From positions 1-48,644 of the forward strand of contig CACAIY010000009.1 of NCBI GenBank assembly GCA_902532675.1: DNA of 48,644 nt. The letters are read 5' to 3'. Under the pieces are notes generated by a model. The model saw nothing but the letters and a program-made list of their open reading frames with translations, had not been told where the DNA came from and did no database searches. Every line of letters starts with the position of its first letter. Position 1 is the stretch's first letter. Of the stretch, positions 37,148-45,719 are shown one piece after another. This stretch comes from an uncultured SAR86 cluster bacterium (GTDB lineage: Bacteria > Pseudomonadota > Gammaproteobacteria > Magnimaribacterales > Magnimaribacteraceae). The position numbers and the translations under genes were made by a program.

Positions 37148-38053
37148 CTATACTATAAAATCTGGGTCCCAGCCGTCAGGTTTAAAAGCCACTATCTTTA
37201 GGTCCGAACAATGCATTTTTAAAGCTGGTCTAAATTCCCAACTTTTTAGTAACGCACCAAAGTAAGTTTCATCTTCATAGATAGTTAATGAATCAGTTGC
37301 TTGATCCCAAGGAAAGAAATACATAGTTGCAGCAAAAGCTTGTTGGTAACGAGTCTGTTTAGCTACAAAACTTGCTTTTAACGGGTTCTGTTTGGGAGTA
37401 ATACAAGACCCTTTAGGAGTCACTAGGTCTATATCTGCCAAAACATGTTCCTTAATATTTTCTGGGCATTTAATTTTTAATGAAATAACTTTATTGCCTT
37501 GTAAAGACCCTTCAAACGTCGCAGTTTCTTCATCAGGATATTCGAAACTCAGATTAGCTAAGCCAGGATGCTTTGGAAAACCCCATATCTCACGTCCTCC
37601 TGCAATGGCTGCTATAGCACCAAGGTCATAACCCTCTTTAGTAGGTCCACAAAGAACTCGATGGCACCAAGTGAGGGTATCAGGGGCATTCACGTTATAG
37701 GAATATGCATTCTCATATGGAAGGTCAATTGATATAGATTTAGGTGTAACAGGAAATGAGTACCAGATCTCAATATATGGATTAACGTTATCTGAAGGTC
37801 CGCAATCTGTATCTATAAAGTTATTACACCATAATTGTACGGGTACTTTCCCCCCTACTGTTACTGGATGGTAGTCTTCGTGCACAAACTCTTTAAGAAC
37901 TTCTGATAAAGTGGCTTCTCCATAAATTACTATATTGCTGCTAGTTAAACGAAGCGGAATACGATTTATATGGTTGTCAGAAGCCAAATATGAATCAGTT
38001 TGAATCCACTGATCAAACCATTTATCTGACAATTTTTTTTCTTTATTTCCCAA
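37148..38053 (-). CDS. Acetoacetate decarboxylase-family protein
   Basis: A 301-residue protein of the acetoacetate decarboxylase fold. The Schiff-base Lys is Lys161 in GGREIWGFPKHPG, with Arg154 and Glu155 nearby. The Lys normally next to it in the clostridial enzyme is His here, so the low pKa mechanism may differ and the reaction may be an aldol or hydratase-type one, as in other family members. The start is TTG, with no ATG upstream. It lies five bases downstream of the PqaA-type gene. Substrate unknown. Confidence 0.85.
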   Translation of the reverse strand: MGNKEKKLSDKWFDQWIQTDSYLASDNHINRIPLRLTSSNIVIYGEATLSEVLKEFVHEDYHPVTVGGKVPVQLWCNNFIDTDCGPSDNVNPYIEIWYSFPVTPKSISIDLPYENAYSYNVNAPDTLTWCHRVLCGPTKEGYDLGAIAAIAGGREIWGFPKHPGLANLSFEYPDEETATFEGSLQGNKVISLKIKCPENIKEHVLADIDLVTPKGSCITPKQNPLKASFVAKQTRYQQAFAATMYFFPWDQATDSLTIYEDETYFGALLKSWEFRPALKMHCSDLKIVAFKPDGWDPDFIV

Positions 38054-38058
38054 GTGCT

Positions 38059-39468
38059 CTAGTTATTTATATTAGATAAGAAACCCTTCTTTGGTTTCTC
38101 TGGTTCTTTATACTCGTAAGGAAGTGTATCTGGAGTTACTCGCACTGGTGTAGTTAGTTTTAAGTCTAACCCAAAAGGTGTCTCATAAGTCATTTCTACA
38201 AAATAAGCCTTCCAGCCATCTTTAGGTATTGAAGGTAATGCTATGTATAAACCGTCTTCATTCTGGTTTAAGATCTCAGAAACCCAACTATTTCCTATCG
38301 TGTCCTTTCTAAAATCTCTACCTTTATCGTTTGTGGCACTCCACATCATCACTTCTTTAACCGGACTTTCTGAAAGGACTTCTATGCTTCCATCTTCATT
38401 TAAGTTCCAAGAAAATTCGGGTCTTGGTACTTTGTTTAGGATACTTGCGTAAAAAGCTAAAATAGTTTCTAACGCATCGGTACCGTCCGAAACATTATGA
38501 TCTGCATTAGGTACATACCTTAGATACTTTTCTCCAGGTAACTCATCGAAATAAAACTGAGAAGAGGTAGGTATAAAAAATTGATCACCTGCAGCATTTA
38601 CTAATAACTTTGGCATTTCAAATCTTTCTTTTACATTAAATGGGTCAACTAATTCAAATAAAGATTCCATCTCTTTTGTTCCCCACCAATCCATGATCTC
38701 CATGTCAACGTAATCTTGAATTGCTGGTGCCCAAAACCCGTAAGCACTCCAATGATGTTCAAAAGAAGGTTCAAGATTTAGAACGTCTATAACAACAGGA
38801 ATTATGGCTTCAACTCTGTCATCAACTCCACCTGTAGTCCATGTAGTCCAACCCCTTTTTGAAGCTCCTGAAACAACAAATTTTTCAATTTTTGTTCCAT
38901 TTATATCTTCAATGATTAATTGGATTGCATCCATAGCAGAGACTGCACTTTTAGTCATGGCCATTCTAAGAGGCCATCTATCTTCTCCTGTTGTGAAGTA
39001 CTTGTCCCAAGTGTAAGCAATTATCGCATCTTCCCAACGCGGTTCACTTTCACCTGAAAATGTTAATGGTTGATTAGGAACCATTCCTAAGCTAGCCACA
39101 ACAGAATTAGTTGCTTTCGCATACTCTACGCTTAATTGGTCTGGTCCTTGTGGTATTTTTCCATCATTATCCCCTGCTCCAATGACCAACATCCCAGTCT
39201 GATGTTTTATGACATCAGGACTCACTATAATCAGCCAGTGTTTCCATTCTGTCCTGTCAATATCGTTTTTTGTTAAATAACTTTGAGAAGTTAAATCTAC
39301 TATATAAGTTTTATATCCTTCTCCAGAAATGGTTTCAATTAACTTGTATTCAAAAGACTCATCAATTGAATGAACATATTCATCCAATGCGGTCTGATCA
39401 AATTCTAAACGCGGGTCAGCAAATAAAAAATTTGCAAAACATAAAATGAATAATAATATTTTTTTCAC
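38059..39468 (-). CDS. PhoPQ-activated pathogenicity-related (PqaA) family protein
   Basis: A 469-residue exported protein with a signal peptide (about 1-17). The alpha/beta hydrolase nucleophile is Ser203 in VVSGASKRGWTTW, followed by VIDVLNLEPSFEHHW and later VNAAGDQFFIPTSSQFY, the PqaA signature segments. The function is not established; relatives occur in many non-pathogens and may be peptidases or esterases. The start is GTG with a strong AAGGAGG ribosome site. It is coupled to the acetoacetate-decarboxylase-like gene. Confidence 0.88.
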   Translation of the reverse strand: MKKILLFILCFANFLFADPRLEFDQTALDEYVHSIDESFEYKLIETISGEGYKTYIVDLTSQSYLTKNDIDRTEWKHWLIIVSPDVIKHQTGMLVIGAGDNDGKIPQGPDQLSVEYAKATNSVVASLGMVPNQPLTFSGESEPRWEDAIIAYTWDKYFTTGEDRWPLRMAMTKSAVSAMDAIQLIIEDINGTKIEKFVVSGASKRGWTTWTTGGVDDRVEAIIPVVIDVLNLEPSFEHHWSAYGFWAPAIQDYVDMEIMDWWGTKEMESLFELVDPFNVKERFEMPKLLVNAAGDQFFIPTSSQFYFDELPGEKYLRYVPNADHNVSDGTDALETILAFYASILNKVPRPEFSWNLNEDGSIEVLSESPVKEVMMWSATNDKGRDFRKDTIGNSWVSEILNQNEDGLYIALPSIPKDGWKAYFVEMTYETPFGLDLKLTTPVRVTPDTLPYEYKEPEKPKKGFLSNINN

Positions 39469-39496
39469 GCGCTTCCTCCTTGCTGAACTAGAATCT

Positions 39497-40486
39497 TTAA
39501 AGTTTTAATTTACAACCTATCTCTGTAGCTATCTTCTTAAATCCTAACATCAAATTTATTTGAAACATTGGATTATTTTCTTCGTTTCCAGTAAATACTT
39601 TTTTAAAACCCTTTTTCTTTATATCACTTAAAGCAAATACTTTTAATGCAGTGCAAATGCTTTTTCTACGATATTCAGGAAGAACTCCAGTTAATTCAGT
39701 AGAAATTACTTCACTTTCTATATCGCCTCGACTGTAAGTAGATAAAGCAACCCATTTGTTTCCATCCAAAGCTATGTAAAAATCTTCCGGTTTAAACCAG
39801 GGAGTTAAATGATGTGCTCTCCATTCTTCAATATTCTTTTGTGGTTCAACTACATCAGTAGGAACGTCTACTTCCACTCCATGCCACAAATCATATAATT
39901 CACTTTCCCAATCTTCGTTAATTGCTTGCAGCCCCTTTAAAGTATTAATCTCAAAACCATTTGAATTAAATTTTTTGAAACTATCTTGAAATTTAGATTC
40001 ATCGAAATCTTTTAAATCGATTATGGATACAAATTCAACTTGAGATATTTCAAAACCGTTCTTTGTATAGAAATCAATCATAAAATCATTTCCTTGAAAT
40101 AACCAAGCTCGAAAAGTTTCTACTCCGCTTGAATTTCTAGCATGGTTTATCTGGTATTCCAAATATTCTTGTGCAGATGCCAAGTATCTTTCTTCGCAAG
40201 GAAAAGAAAGGTTTGAATCTAATAAGGTTTCATCAAAAGCCCAAGATTGATGAGCTGTATAACCATATCCAAATATCTTGTTATCAAGTTCAAGAAAATT
40301 GTTAATAGGTTTGCACTTTTCTGGTATCAAGCTGGCATGGTATTTAAGTAATTCGATAGAACCGAAATCTTTTACGTGATAATCAATTGATTGTTCTAAT
40401 TTATAAAGTATCTCGTAATCTTCATCAGAACTAGAAAAAGGAATAATTTTTAAGCCTGTCTTATTCAATGAAGGTCTACTAACCAA
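39497..40486 (-). CDS. GNAT-family protein, probably two tandem GNAT domains
   Basis: A 329-residue protein, about twice the size of one GNAT. The C-terminal domain has STELTGVLPEYRRKSICTAL, here LTGVLPEYRRKSICTAL, in place of the acetyl-CoA loop, and FTGNEENNPMFQINLMLGF. The N-terminal half has a weaker version ending in YTKNGFEI. This layout resembles mycothiol-synthase-like double GNATs. No ATG fits, so the start is a TTG (40486) or one 6 codons later (40468). Confidence 0.75.
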   Translation of the reverse strand: MVSRPSLNKTGLKIIPFSSSDEDYEILYKLEQSIDYHVKDFGSIELLKYHASLIPEKCKPINNFLELDNKIFGYGYTAHQSWAFDETLLDSNLSFPCEERYLASAQEYLEYQINHARNSSGVETFRAWLFQGNDFMIDFYTKNGFEISQVEFVSIIDLKDFDESKFQDSFKKFNSNGFEINTLKGLQAINEDWESELYDLWHGVEVDVPTDVVEPQKNIEEWRAHHLTPWFKPEDFYIALDGNKWVALSTYSRGDIESEVISTELTGVLPEYRRKSICTALKVFALSDIKKKGFKKVFTGNEENNPMFQINLMLGFKKIATEIGCKLKL

Positions 40487-40495
40487 TAACTCATA

Positions 40496-40984
40496 CTACG
40501 GATTGTACCACTTAGGTATTGATCTATTTTTCCATTTACTAAAGTGAGCTTTTTCTCCCATATAAAACCTTTGATATGCTATTACAGAATCTTCGCATTT
40601 ATACTCATCTGGCATACACTGAGGAGGTTGATTGAAAACCTTATTTTTTGGAATATTTAAGGGAGGCGTTTTTAATGTCTCTCTTAAGAGTAAATCAGTT
40701 GAATGCACTTTTTCGTATCTATAAGTGTACTCATTTGATAAAGCTACAAATAATTTATATAACCATTTATATTGTTTTTCATTTTCTCTGGTCCACACGG
40801 TGCTAGGGTGATTTAAGTGAGCTCTTTTATACATTTTTAAAGAATCCGCTCTTTCATCTCCATCCCTTTCTCTGTGAGCGGTGGAAAGCATTTGTGCATA
40901 TTCTAAAATCATTTTTACACAATGTTTATCATTGTGCTCAATGGCAGCTATTTTTGGATCTTTATTTAAATAAAATATATTCAT
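40496..40984 (-). CDS. Conserved hypothetical protein of a type common in marine T4-like phages
   Basis: A 162-residue protein whose opening (MNIFYLNKDPKIAAIEHNDK) and later AHLNHPSTVWTRENEKQY and PPQCMPDEYK resemble a hypothetical family I remember from cyanophage and marine bacterial genomes. It has no membrane segment and is rich in His, Tyr and Lys, with HNDKHCVKMILEYAQMLSTAHR suggesting a metal or nucleic-acid role (here HNDKHCVKMILEYAQML). No function is known to me. It lies between the proteorhodopsin terminator and the double GNAT gene. Confidence 0.7.
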   Translation of the reverse strand: MNIFYLNKDPKIAAIEHNDKHCVKMILEYAQMLSTAHRERDGDERADSLKMYKRAHLNHPSTVWTRENEKQYKWLYKLFVALSNEYTYRYEKVHSTDLLLRETLKTPPLNIPKNKVFNQPPQCMPDEYKCEDSVIAYQRFYMGEKAHFSKWKNRSIPKWYNP

Positions 40985-41004
40985 TCAAGGTAAGTGATAT
41001 AAAG

Positions 41005-41032
41005 AAAAAAAGAGGACCTAAGTCCTCTTTTT
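41005..41032 (-). terminator. Rho-independent terminator of the proteorhodopsin gene
   Basis: AGAGGAC (41011-41017) and GTCCTCT (41022-41028) form a 7-bp stem with a CTAA loop, flanked by an A run on the left and a T run on the right. In the leftward direction the A run becomes the U tract, so this ends the proteorhodopsin transcript 14 bases after its stop. The symmetrical flanks would also stop rightward transcription. Confidence 0.85.
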
Positions 41033-41045
41033 CGTTTGTTTAGCA

Positions 41046-41792
41046 TTACGCTGTTTGTTTATCGTCTATAGCAGCTTTCCAAATCACAACACCAAATAGT
41101 ATTTTATTTACAAAATCTGCTAAGTTATAAATTAAATTCAATGAACTAGAATCAACTGTGCCTAGGAGGTAACCAAAAACATATCCTGCGGGATAAATTG
41201 CCCAACCAACTATTATGATCCACATCATAGTGTTATAAGCTGTTTGAACAGAAGCGCTAGTTTTATTAACTGCTGTCTTTCCTTCACCAAACCACAAGAC
41301 ATAAATCATATATAACCAGGCTAAGCAGCCTATTATGAAAGCAGGCAAAGGACTCATAAGGCCAGCTTCTCCCATGTAACCAAAGATGAGCATAACTAAA
41401 GCGCCTACAAAGAGCTTCCAGAAAAGTGAAGCGGCAACTACAGTGACTGCTGCTAAGATTAAATAGAACTCGACCATTTGAAGTGGGACAGTTAAAAGCC
41501 AATCTATGTATCTAAAGACAGTAGGAGTTTCACCTGTTTCTATCCACACACCTCTCATATACAGATAATGCCAAAACGCAATACCGCAAATTAAGCCGGC
41601 TATTGTCAAAGAAGTTTTCCACTTGCCTTCTACGCTACTTCTTTCCATAAAGAAGAAGACTGTTGCAGCTAGCATAGCTGCAGTAACAAGCCAGAAAGAA
41701 ATACCTACGTAATCATTGGCATCTAGATCTCCTCCACTAGCTGCAAATATTGGTGTAGCTACTAAACTACAAAGAATTAAAATTGATTTCAT
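41046..41792 (-). CDS. Proteorhodopsin, blue-absorbing, proton-pump type
   Basis: A 248-residue seven-helix light-driven proton pump of the inner membrane using retinal. A short leader peptide (about 1-18) precedes the helices. The key residues line up with the reference numbering: His75 in FWHYLYMR, Asp97 (proton acceptor) in RYIDWLL, Glu108 (proton donor) in VEFYLIL, and the retinal Schiff-base Lys230 in DFVNKILFG. Residue 105 is Gln (TVPLQ), the blue-tuning form. It stands alone, with its own terminator and an upstream leader region; no carotenoid or retinal-synthesis gene is in the window. Confidence 0.98.
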   Translation of the reverse strand: MKSILILCSLVATPIFAASGGDLDANDYVGISFWLVTAAMLAATVFFFMERSSVEGKWKTSLTIAGLICGIAFWHYLYMRGVWIETGETPTVFRYIDWLLTVPLQMVEFYLILAAVTVVAASLFWKLFVGALVMLIFGYMGEAGLMSPLPAFIIGCLAWLYMIYVLWFGEGKTAVNKTSASVQTAYNTMMWIIIVGWAIYPAGYVFGYLLGTVDSSSLNLIYNLADFVNKILFGVVIWKAAIDDKQTA

Positions 41793-41820
41793 GTCACACC
41801 CTTTTATATATTAAATAAAC

Positions 41821-41904
41821 GACCATTAGGTCATAAATCTGGGCGTCAGAATCTTCATCCTTGAAAACCGTGTCCGGTTATTTCGTCTGATTCAGCAAGA
41901 CAGA
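41821..41904 (-). promoter_or_regulatory. Proteorhodopsin upstream region with four short inverted repeats
   Basis: Between the hydrolase gene and proteorhodopsin lie four small potential hairpins: TCTG/CAGA (41886-41904), AACCG/CGGTT around TGTC (41866-41879), TCTG/CAGA (41838-41850) and GACC/GGTC around ATTA (41821-41832). The segment is richer in G and C than its flanks. An AT-rich box (TTTAATATATAAAA, leftward) and AAGGG lie between it and the ATG. It could be a structured leader or a set of operators. Confidence 0.4.
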
Positions 41905-41938
41905 TATGAAAAATATACTATTTTGTGAATATGATTTC

Positions 41939-41966
41939 AATCCTGATAATCATAAATATCAGGATT
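41939..41966 (-). terminator. 10-bp stem-loop after the right-hand catabolic operon
   Basis: AATCCTGATA (41939-41948) and TATCAGGATT (41957-41966) form a perfect stem around an 8-base loop, 11 bases after the stop of the hydrolase gene. There is no U tract in the leftward direction. It is the likely transcript end for the operon reaching from the right edge. Confidence 0.6.
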
Positions 41967-41977
41967 TAAAAAATATC

Positions 41978-43009
41978 TTACTTATTGGTTACTTTATTGA
42001 CGACTCTTACTAATGCTTCAGCTATTTCTGTTGGTACTTCTTCTTGAAGAAAATGACCAGCAGAAGTTTCTGTAACTGGAGCTTCTGGAAAGTTATTTTT
42101 CATCATAGGTAATGTTTTGGCGAGTATTGGATCTTTCATGCCCCAAACTATTTCAGCAGGTATATCCAATTGTTTTACATAACTCTCAATCATTTTTAGT
42201 GCAGGAGTACTAGGGTGCTCCGGTCCATCAGTCACCATCCTCATTAAAGCTAACGGAGCTTTGGCATTACCGCTTTCATACACAGGTCTACCATAAATCT
42301 CAATGACATCTTCTGTCCAAGAACTAGGATCCCCTTGAACCCCCCCTAATCGTTCAAACATAGAGAAAACAACTTCTAAAATGAATTCACCGACCACGGG
42401 AGTCTTAACGAGGGCATGGGCCGGAGAAATGTCAGTGTTTAAGCTTGGAGCATTAAATCCAGTATTCAGAATGACAGCCCCTTTCAGTACATCAGGAGAA
42501 AGAGCCAAAGCACCCATTCCTATAGGCCCCCCCCAATCTTGTCCTGCGTAAACAGCTTCAGAAATTTGTAGTTTTTTTAAAACTTCATTTATCCAACGAA
42601 TATGATTATCAAGGGTATGTTGACTAGCGGGAACTTTGGTAGAGAACCCTAATCCAATACTTGTAGGCATTATTACCCTTACTCTGTCCAAAGGTAAATT
42701 ATCAACTACCTTTCTATATAGAAATCCTGAAGTAGGATTACCATGCATTAAAAAAACCGGTAAGCCCTGTCCAACATCAAGTACATGGACTTTAATGCCA
42801 GGTTCTACTTCTACGAAATAACTCTTATAGTCAGAGTTGATCATATTGAGAGCATAATCAGGCAAAGGAAATGCTTCAAAATCTCCTACATCTATACTAA
42901 CCACTCCTTCACCTTCAGGAGTAACCATTTCTCCATCGCTGGTTATGAAAATAACAAAAACAAAGCAAATAACGATTATGATCGATATTACTTTTATAAA
43001 TTTTTTCAT
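41978..43009 (-). CDS. Membrane-anchored haloalkane-dehalogenase-like alpha/beta hydrolase
   Basis: A 343-residue protein with an N-terminal membrane anchor (about 4-23), the rest probably periplasmic. The hydrolase core shows HGNPTSGFLYR (89-99) and GQDWGGP with nucleophile Asp158 and Trp159; Asn91 and Trp159 are the two halide-binding residues of haloalkane dehalogenases. The catalytic His319 is in SAGHFLQEE. An epoxide hydrolase or fluoroacetate-type enzyme is possible. ATG 43009 is chosen over a longer frame that would overlap the crotonase gene. It is the last gene of the operon, 4 bases after the previous stop. Confidence 0.83.
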   Translation of the reverse strand: MKKFIKVISIIIVICFVFVIFITSDGEMVTPEGEGVVSIDVGDFEAFPLPDYALNMINSDYKSYFVEVEPGIKVHVLDVGQGLPVFLMHGNPTSGFLYRKVVDNLPLDRVRVIMPTSIGLGFSTKVPASQHTLDNHIRWINEVLKKLQISEAVYAGQDWGGPIGMGALALSPDVLKGAVILNTGFNAPSLNTDISPAHALVKTPVVGEFILEVVFSMFERLGGVQGDPSSWTEDVIEIYGRPVYESGNAKAPLALMRMVTDGPEHPSTPALKMIESYVKQLDIPAEIVWGMKDPILAKTLPMMKNNFPEAPVTETSAGHFLQEEVPTEIAEALVRVVNKVTNK

Positions 43010-43013
43010 TTTC

Positions 43014-43796
43014 TTATCGGTTAAATATAGGTTTTCTTTTTTCCATAAAAGCTGCCATTCCTTCTTGGGAGTCTTTTGTCCCACTATTATCTTTGACTGC
43101 TTGACGCTCAGCTTTTAATAATTCCTCTAATTCACGATCAGAACTATTAACAAGCACTTTCATCATACTTTCCACAGCTTTGGCTGGTTGTGCTGCCAGT
43201 TCATGCGCAAGAGAGAGAGCTGCTGGTTTAAGTTCTTCTAATGGCCAAACTTCATGAACCAAACCGATTTCTAAAGCTCTTGGTCCAGAAACTTTCTTTG
43301 ATCTAAGAATCATATCCAATGCATGTTGCTCACCGACACATTTGGTAAGTCTAGCGCTTCCACCCCAAGCAGGAACTGCACCAAGATCCAATTCTGGTAA
43401 TCCTATTTGAGCATTTTCTTTAGCTGCAAGGCGAAAATGACACCCCAAAGGTATTTCTAAACCTCCCCCAAGGCAATAGCCAAACATAGTAACGATCCAG
43501 GGCTTATTCATACTTTCTATTTCTGAGATGACTTTTAAACGTTGATCAAACAGGGCATCTGCACTGCCCATTTTCTTAACACCCTCTGGAAACTGTTTTA
43601 AATTCATGCCTACTGAAAAGTTTTCTAGACCCGCTGAAGTAAGTACAACAGCTCTTATGTCTTTATTAGAAGCTATCTCTTTTACGGCACTTTCTAATTG
43701 ATCCATAAAATCCAAAGACATCCGGTTATACGGTTCATCATTAATGGTTAAGACAGCTACAGCTTTATCTACATCAAATAATAAGCTTTCATTCAT
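43014..43796 (-). CDS. Enoyl-CoA hydratase/isomerase (crotonase) family
   Basis: A 260-residue crotonase-fold enzyme acting on an acyl-CoA thioester. The oxyanion-hole segments are FSVGMNLKQF (60-69) and YCLGGGLEIPLG; the catalytic glutamates would be Glu114 and Glu135 (LPELDLGAVPAWGG). The ATG at 43796 has a GGAGGCG ribosome site seven bases upstream and is preferred over a TTG four codons earlier. It follows a TauD-type dioxygenase and CaiB gene in the operon and probably hydrates or isomerises a CoA intermediate. Confidence 0.88.
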   Translation of the reverse strand: MNESLLFDVDKAVAVLTINDEPYNRMSLDFMDQLESAVKEIASNKDIRAVVLTSAGLENFSVGMNLKQFPEGVKKMGSADALFDQRLKVISEIESMNKPWIVTMFGYCLGGGLEIPLGCHFRLAAKENAQIGLPELDLGAVPAWGGSARLTKCVGEQHALDMILRSKKVSGPRALEIGLVHEVWPLEELKPAALSLAHELAAQPAKAVESMMKVLVNSSDRELEELLKAERQAVKDNSGTKDSQEGMAAFMEKRKPIFNR

Positions 43797-43817
43797 AATC
43801 GCCTCCAAAAAAGTAGT

Positions 43818-44897
43818 TTAACTCGCATCTATTTTCATATTCAAAAATTTTGAATGAGTTTTATCAAAATCTTTACACGATTTGTCATAAGATTGACCAA
43901 TTATTCCGCCGCGAACCATTGCTGACCCTACTGATCGGTAAAAATCTCTCCAACTTTCAGGTAACTCTATTGAATCTGGGGGAGCTAGCCAAAGCCTATA
44001 TAAGCAACGTTTTTGTAAATCATTTTCATAATCTACATATCCTGTCCTTGAGTGAAATATTCTGTAGTTATTAATGATTTGCATATCACCAGGTTCAAGA
44101 TACATCGTGTACATTAATTCTGGACGGATAAGAATTTCGTCCAAAGCATCCATGGTTTCTTGTTGAAGTTTAGATAATTTTGGAACTCCTTTCAGGTTTT
44201 GTGCTGACTGAACCCTGTTTCTATTCCAATTACAAAACAAGTTACCATTCATTTCTTCAAACAAAGGAAGGCTGTAAAAAGGTTTTTCATCAGCGGCTTG
44301 CTCTTCTTGGCGACTGAAATAAAAGAATTGATAAGCTGCCTCGGCCAAGTCTGGACGTTCTTTAAAAAGATAATTATGAGCGGTTACACCACTAGAAATC
44401 AAACTTTGCCCACCTGATTTGGCTTGGTTATAGCACGTTAAGATTGTTAAATCAGCTACATCCACATGGAAATCAAGTTCTGCATTCGAAGAATAACCTC
44501 TACCGTTTGCTGCACGGTAATCCGTTCCAATGTCGCGGACAGCAGAAATATATTGTGAAGCTAATCCTTGTGGTCTTGCTACACCCGTTCTGAGCCCAAT
44601 AGCCCAGCTAAGAAGCCTGAATTCCTTGTGATTTAAGTCTTCGCGAGGCAAGCCTTTTACTATTGAAAGACCTTTTCCATGGTGTGCTTCCTTAATAGCA
44701 CTTTCAATGATTTTCCAACTTGAGCCGAAATCAAATTCGTCAGGTGAATAATCAAATAAATCTCTATCCTTATCAAAAACAGTTTTAATTGAATTTGTAA
44801 GTTGCTTTCTATCTGTATCAGCTACTTCAAAACACCAATTATTGTCAGATTTTAAATCTTCAATTTCCCATGCTGAAGGGGAGTTAAAAAGGTTCAA
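43818..44897 (-). CDS. TauD/TfdA-type Fe(II)/2-oxoglutarate dioxygenase
   Basis: A 359-residue oxygenase. The iron ligands are His144 and Asp146 in LDFHVDVADL and His282 in YRIFHSRTGY; Arg301 in LYRLWL would bind 2-oxoglutarate. The layout is that of the gamma-butyrobetaine/TauD group, which hydroxylates small organic acids or cleaves sulfonates and aryloxy acids. The start is a TTG sharing bases with the GST stop (TTGA). Probably it opens or activates the substrate that its CoA-enzyme neighbours then process. Confidence 0.87.
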   Translation of the reverse strand: MNLFNSPSAWEIEDLKSDNNWCFEVADTDRKQLTNSIKTVFDKDRDLFDYSPDEFDFGSSWKIIESAIKEAHHGKGLSIVKGLPREDLNHKEFRLLSWAIGLRTGVARPQGLASQYISAVRDIGTDYRAANGRGYSSNAELDFHVDVADLTILTCYNQAKSGGQSLISSGVTAHNYLFKERPDLAEAAYQFFYFSRQEEQAADEKPFYSLPLFEEMNGNLFCNWNRNRVQSAQNLKGVPKLSKLQQETMDALDEILIRPELMYTMYLEPGDMQIINNYRIFHSRTGYVDYENDLQKRCLYRLWLAPPDSIELPESWRDFYRSVGSAMVRGGIIGQSYDKSCKDFDKTHSKFLNMKIDAS

Positions 44898-45712
44898 TCT
44901 ATTGGATCGCCACCTAATACGGCAGGAGTTTCACAATAAGTAGTCAAAATATACTGTTGATGTTCTGCTATTCTTTCAGTGAGAACAGAAGCAATCTCTG
45001 GAATTTTTGAATTCATTTCAAAAAATCCTAGCATCCCTTGATTTTGTTGTGTTTTAGGCATTATGTCTAAAGGAACTGGAAGAATAGTCATGCTCATGGT
45101 AGCCCAATAGATATCTAGGGCCGTCAAAGAATCACCTATTAAATAACGAGATCCATTCCTTTCTTGTGCTTTAAGACGATCATCAATCAATGTTATCACT
45201 TCACCTATCTTGCCTGGAGCTGCTGCACTTGCTTCTTCACTGTACCCATACTTTTGTGCCAATGGGCTATCCATCATAATTCTCATATTCCAAACTAAGC
45301 CATCTTCGCCCAATACAACAGCACAAATACCAAACATCTCAACGCGTTGCTCAAAATTATCTGGAATAAGATTAGGACTATCTTTCGTTCCAATTCTTTC
45401 GGCCAAAGCTAATTGCTCAGTCCAAACGCTTCTAGGACGTTCCTTATCATGAAACATTGTGGGTAAGCTTGTTTGGCTCGTAAATTCGTATAGCTTAGCT
45501 TGCCTGTCTTCTCCCGTTTCCTTATCAACCCCCATCAATGGGTGCAATACACGGATTAAAGGAATATTTTTTACATAACATATATTCTTAAGAGCTTCAG
45601 CATACATAGCCTGAACGCCTGGAACGAAAGTTACTCTAGTTCCTTTATCCATGGATGCTGCTTCTTCAAGAGTAATAAACTCTGGATTTGTTTCTTTTGT
45701 TTTTGAATTCAT
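44894..45712 (-). CDS. Glutathione S-transferase-like protein
   Basis: A 272-residue GST-fold protein with a diverged N-terminal half (FVPGVQAMYAEALKNICYVK, here VPGVQAMYAEALKNICYV) and a clear C-terminal helical half: SRYLIGDSLTALDIYWATM is the N-capping box. The TSLPTMFHD segment is the cis-Pro loop. It overlaps the TauD gene by 4 bases and sits 7 bases after CaiB, so it is an integral part of the operon. It may remove a halide or ether group, or isomerise a product, with glutathione. Confidence 0.8.
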   Translation of the reverse strand: MNSKTKETNPEFITLEEAASMDKGTRVTFVPGVQAMYAEALKNICYVKNIPLIRVLHPLMGVDKETGEDRQAKLYEFTSQTSLPTMFHDKERPRSVWTEQLALAERIGTKDSPNLIPDNFEQRVEMFGICAVVLGEDGLVWNMRIMMDSPLAQKYGYSEEASAAAPGKIGEVITLIDDRLKAQERNGSRYLIGDSLTALDIYWATMSMTILPVPLDIMPKTQQNQGMLGFFEMNSKIPEIASVLTERIAEHQQYILTTYCETPAVLGGDPID

Positions 45713-45719
45713 AATAAAT

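Noticed and set aside
41826-41858. Ten-codon ORF (MKILTPRFMT) upstream of proteorhodopsin as a leader peptide
   Set aside because: The AAGG directly abuts the ATG, no attenuator structure depends on it, and a frame this short arises by chance.
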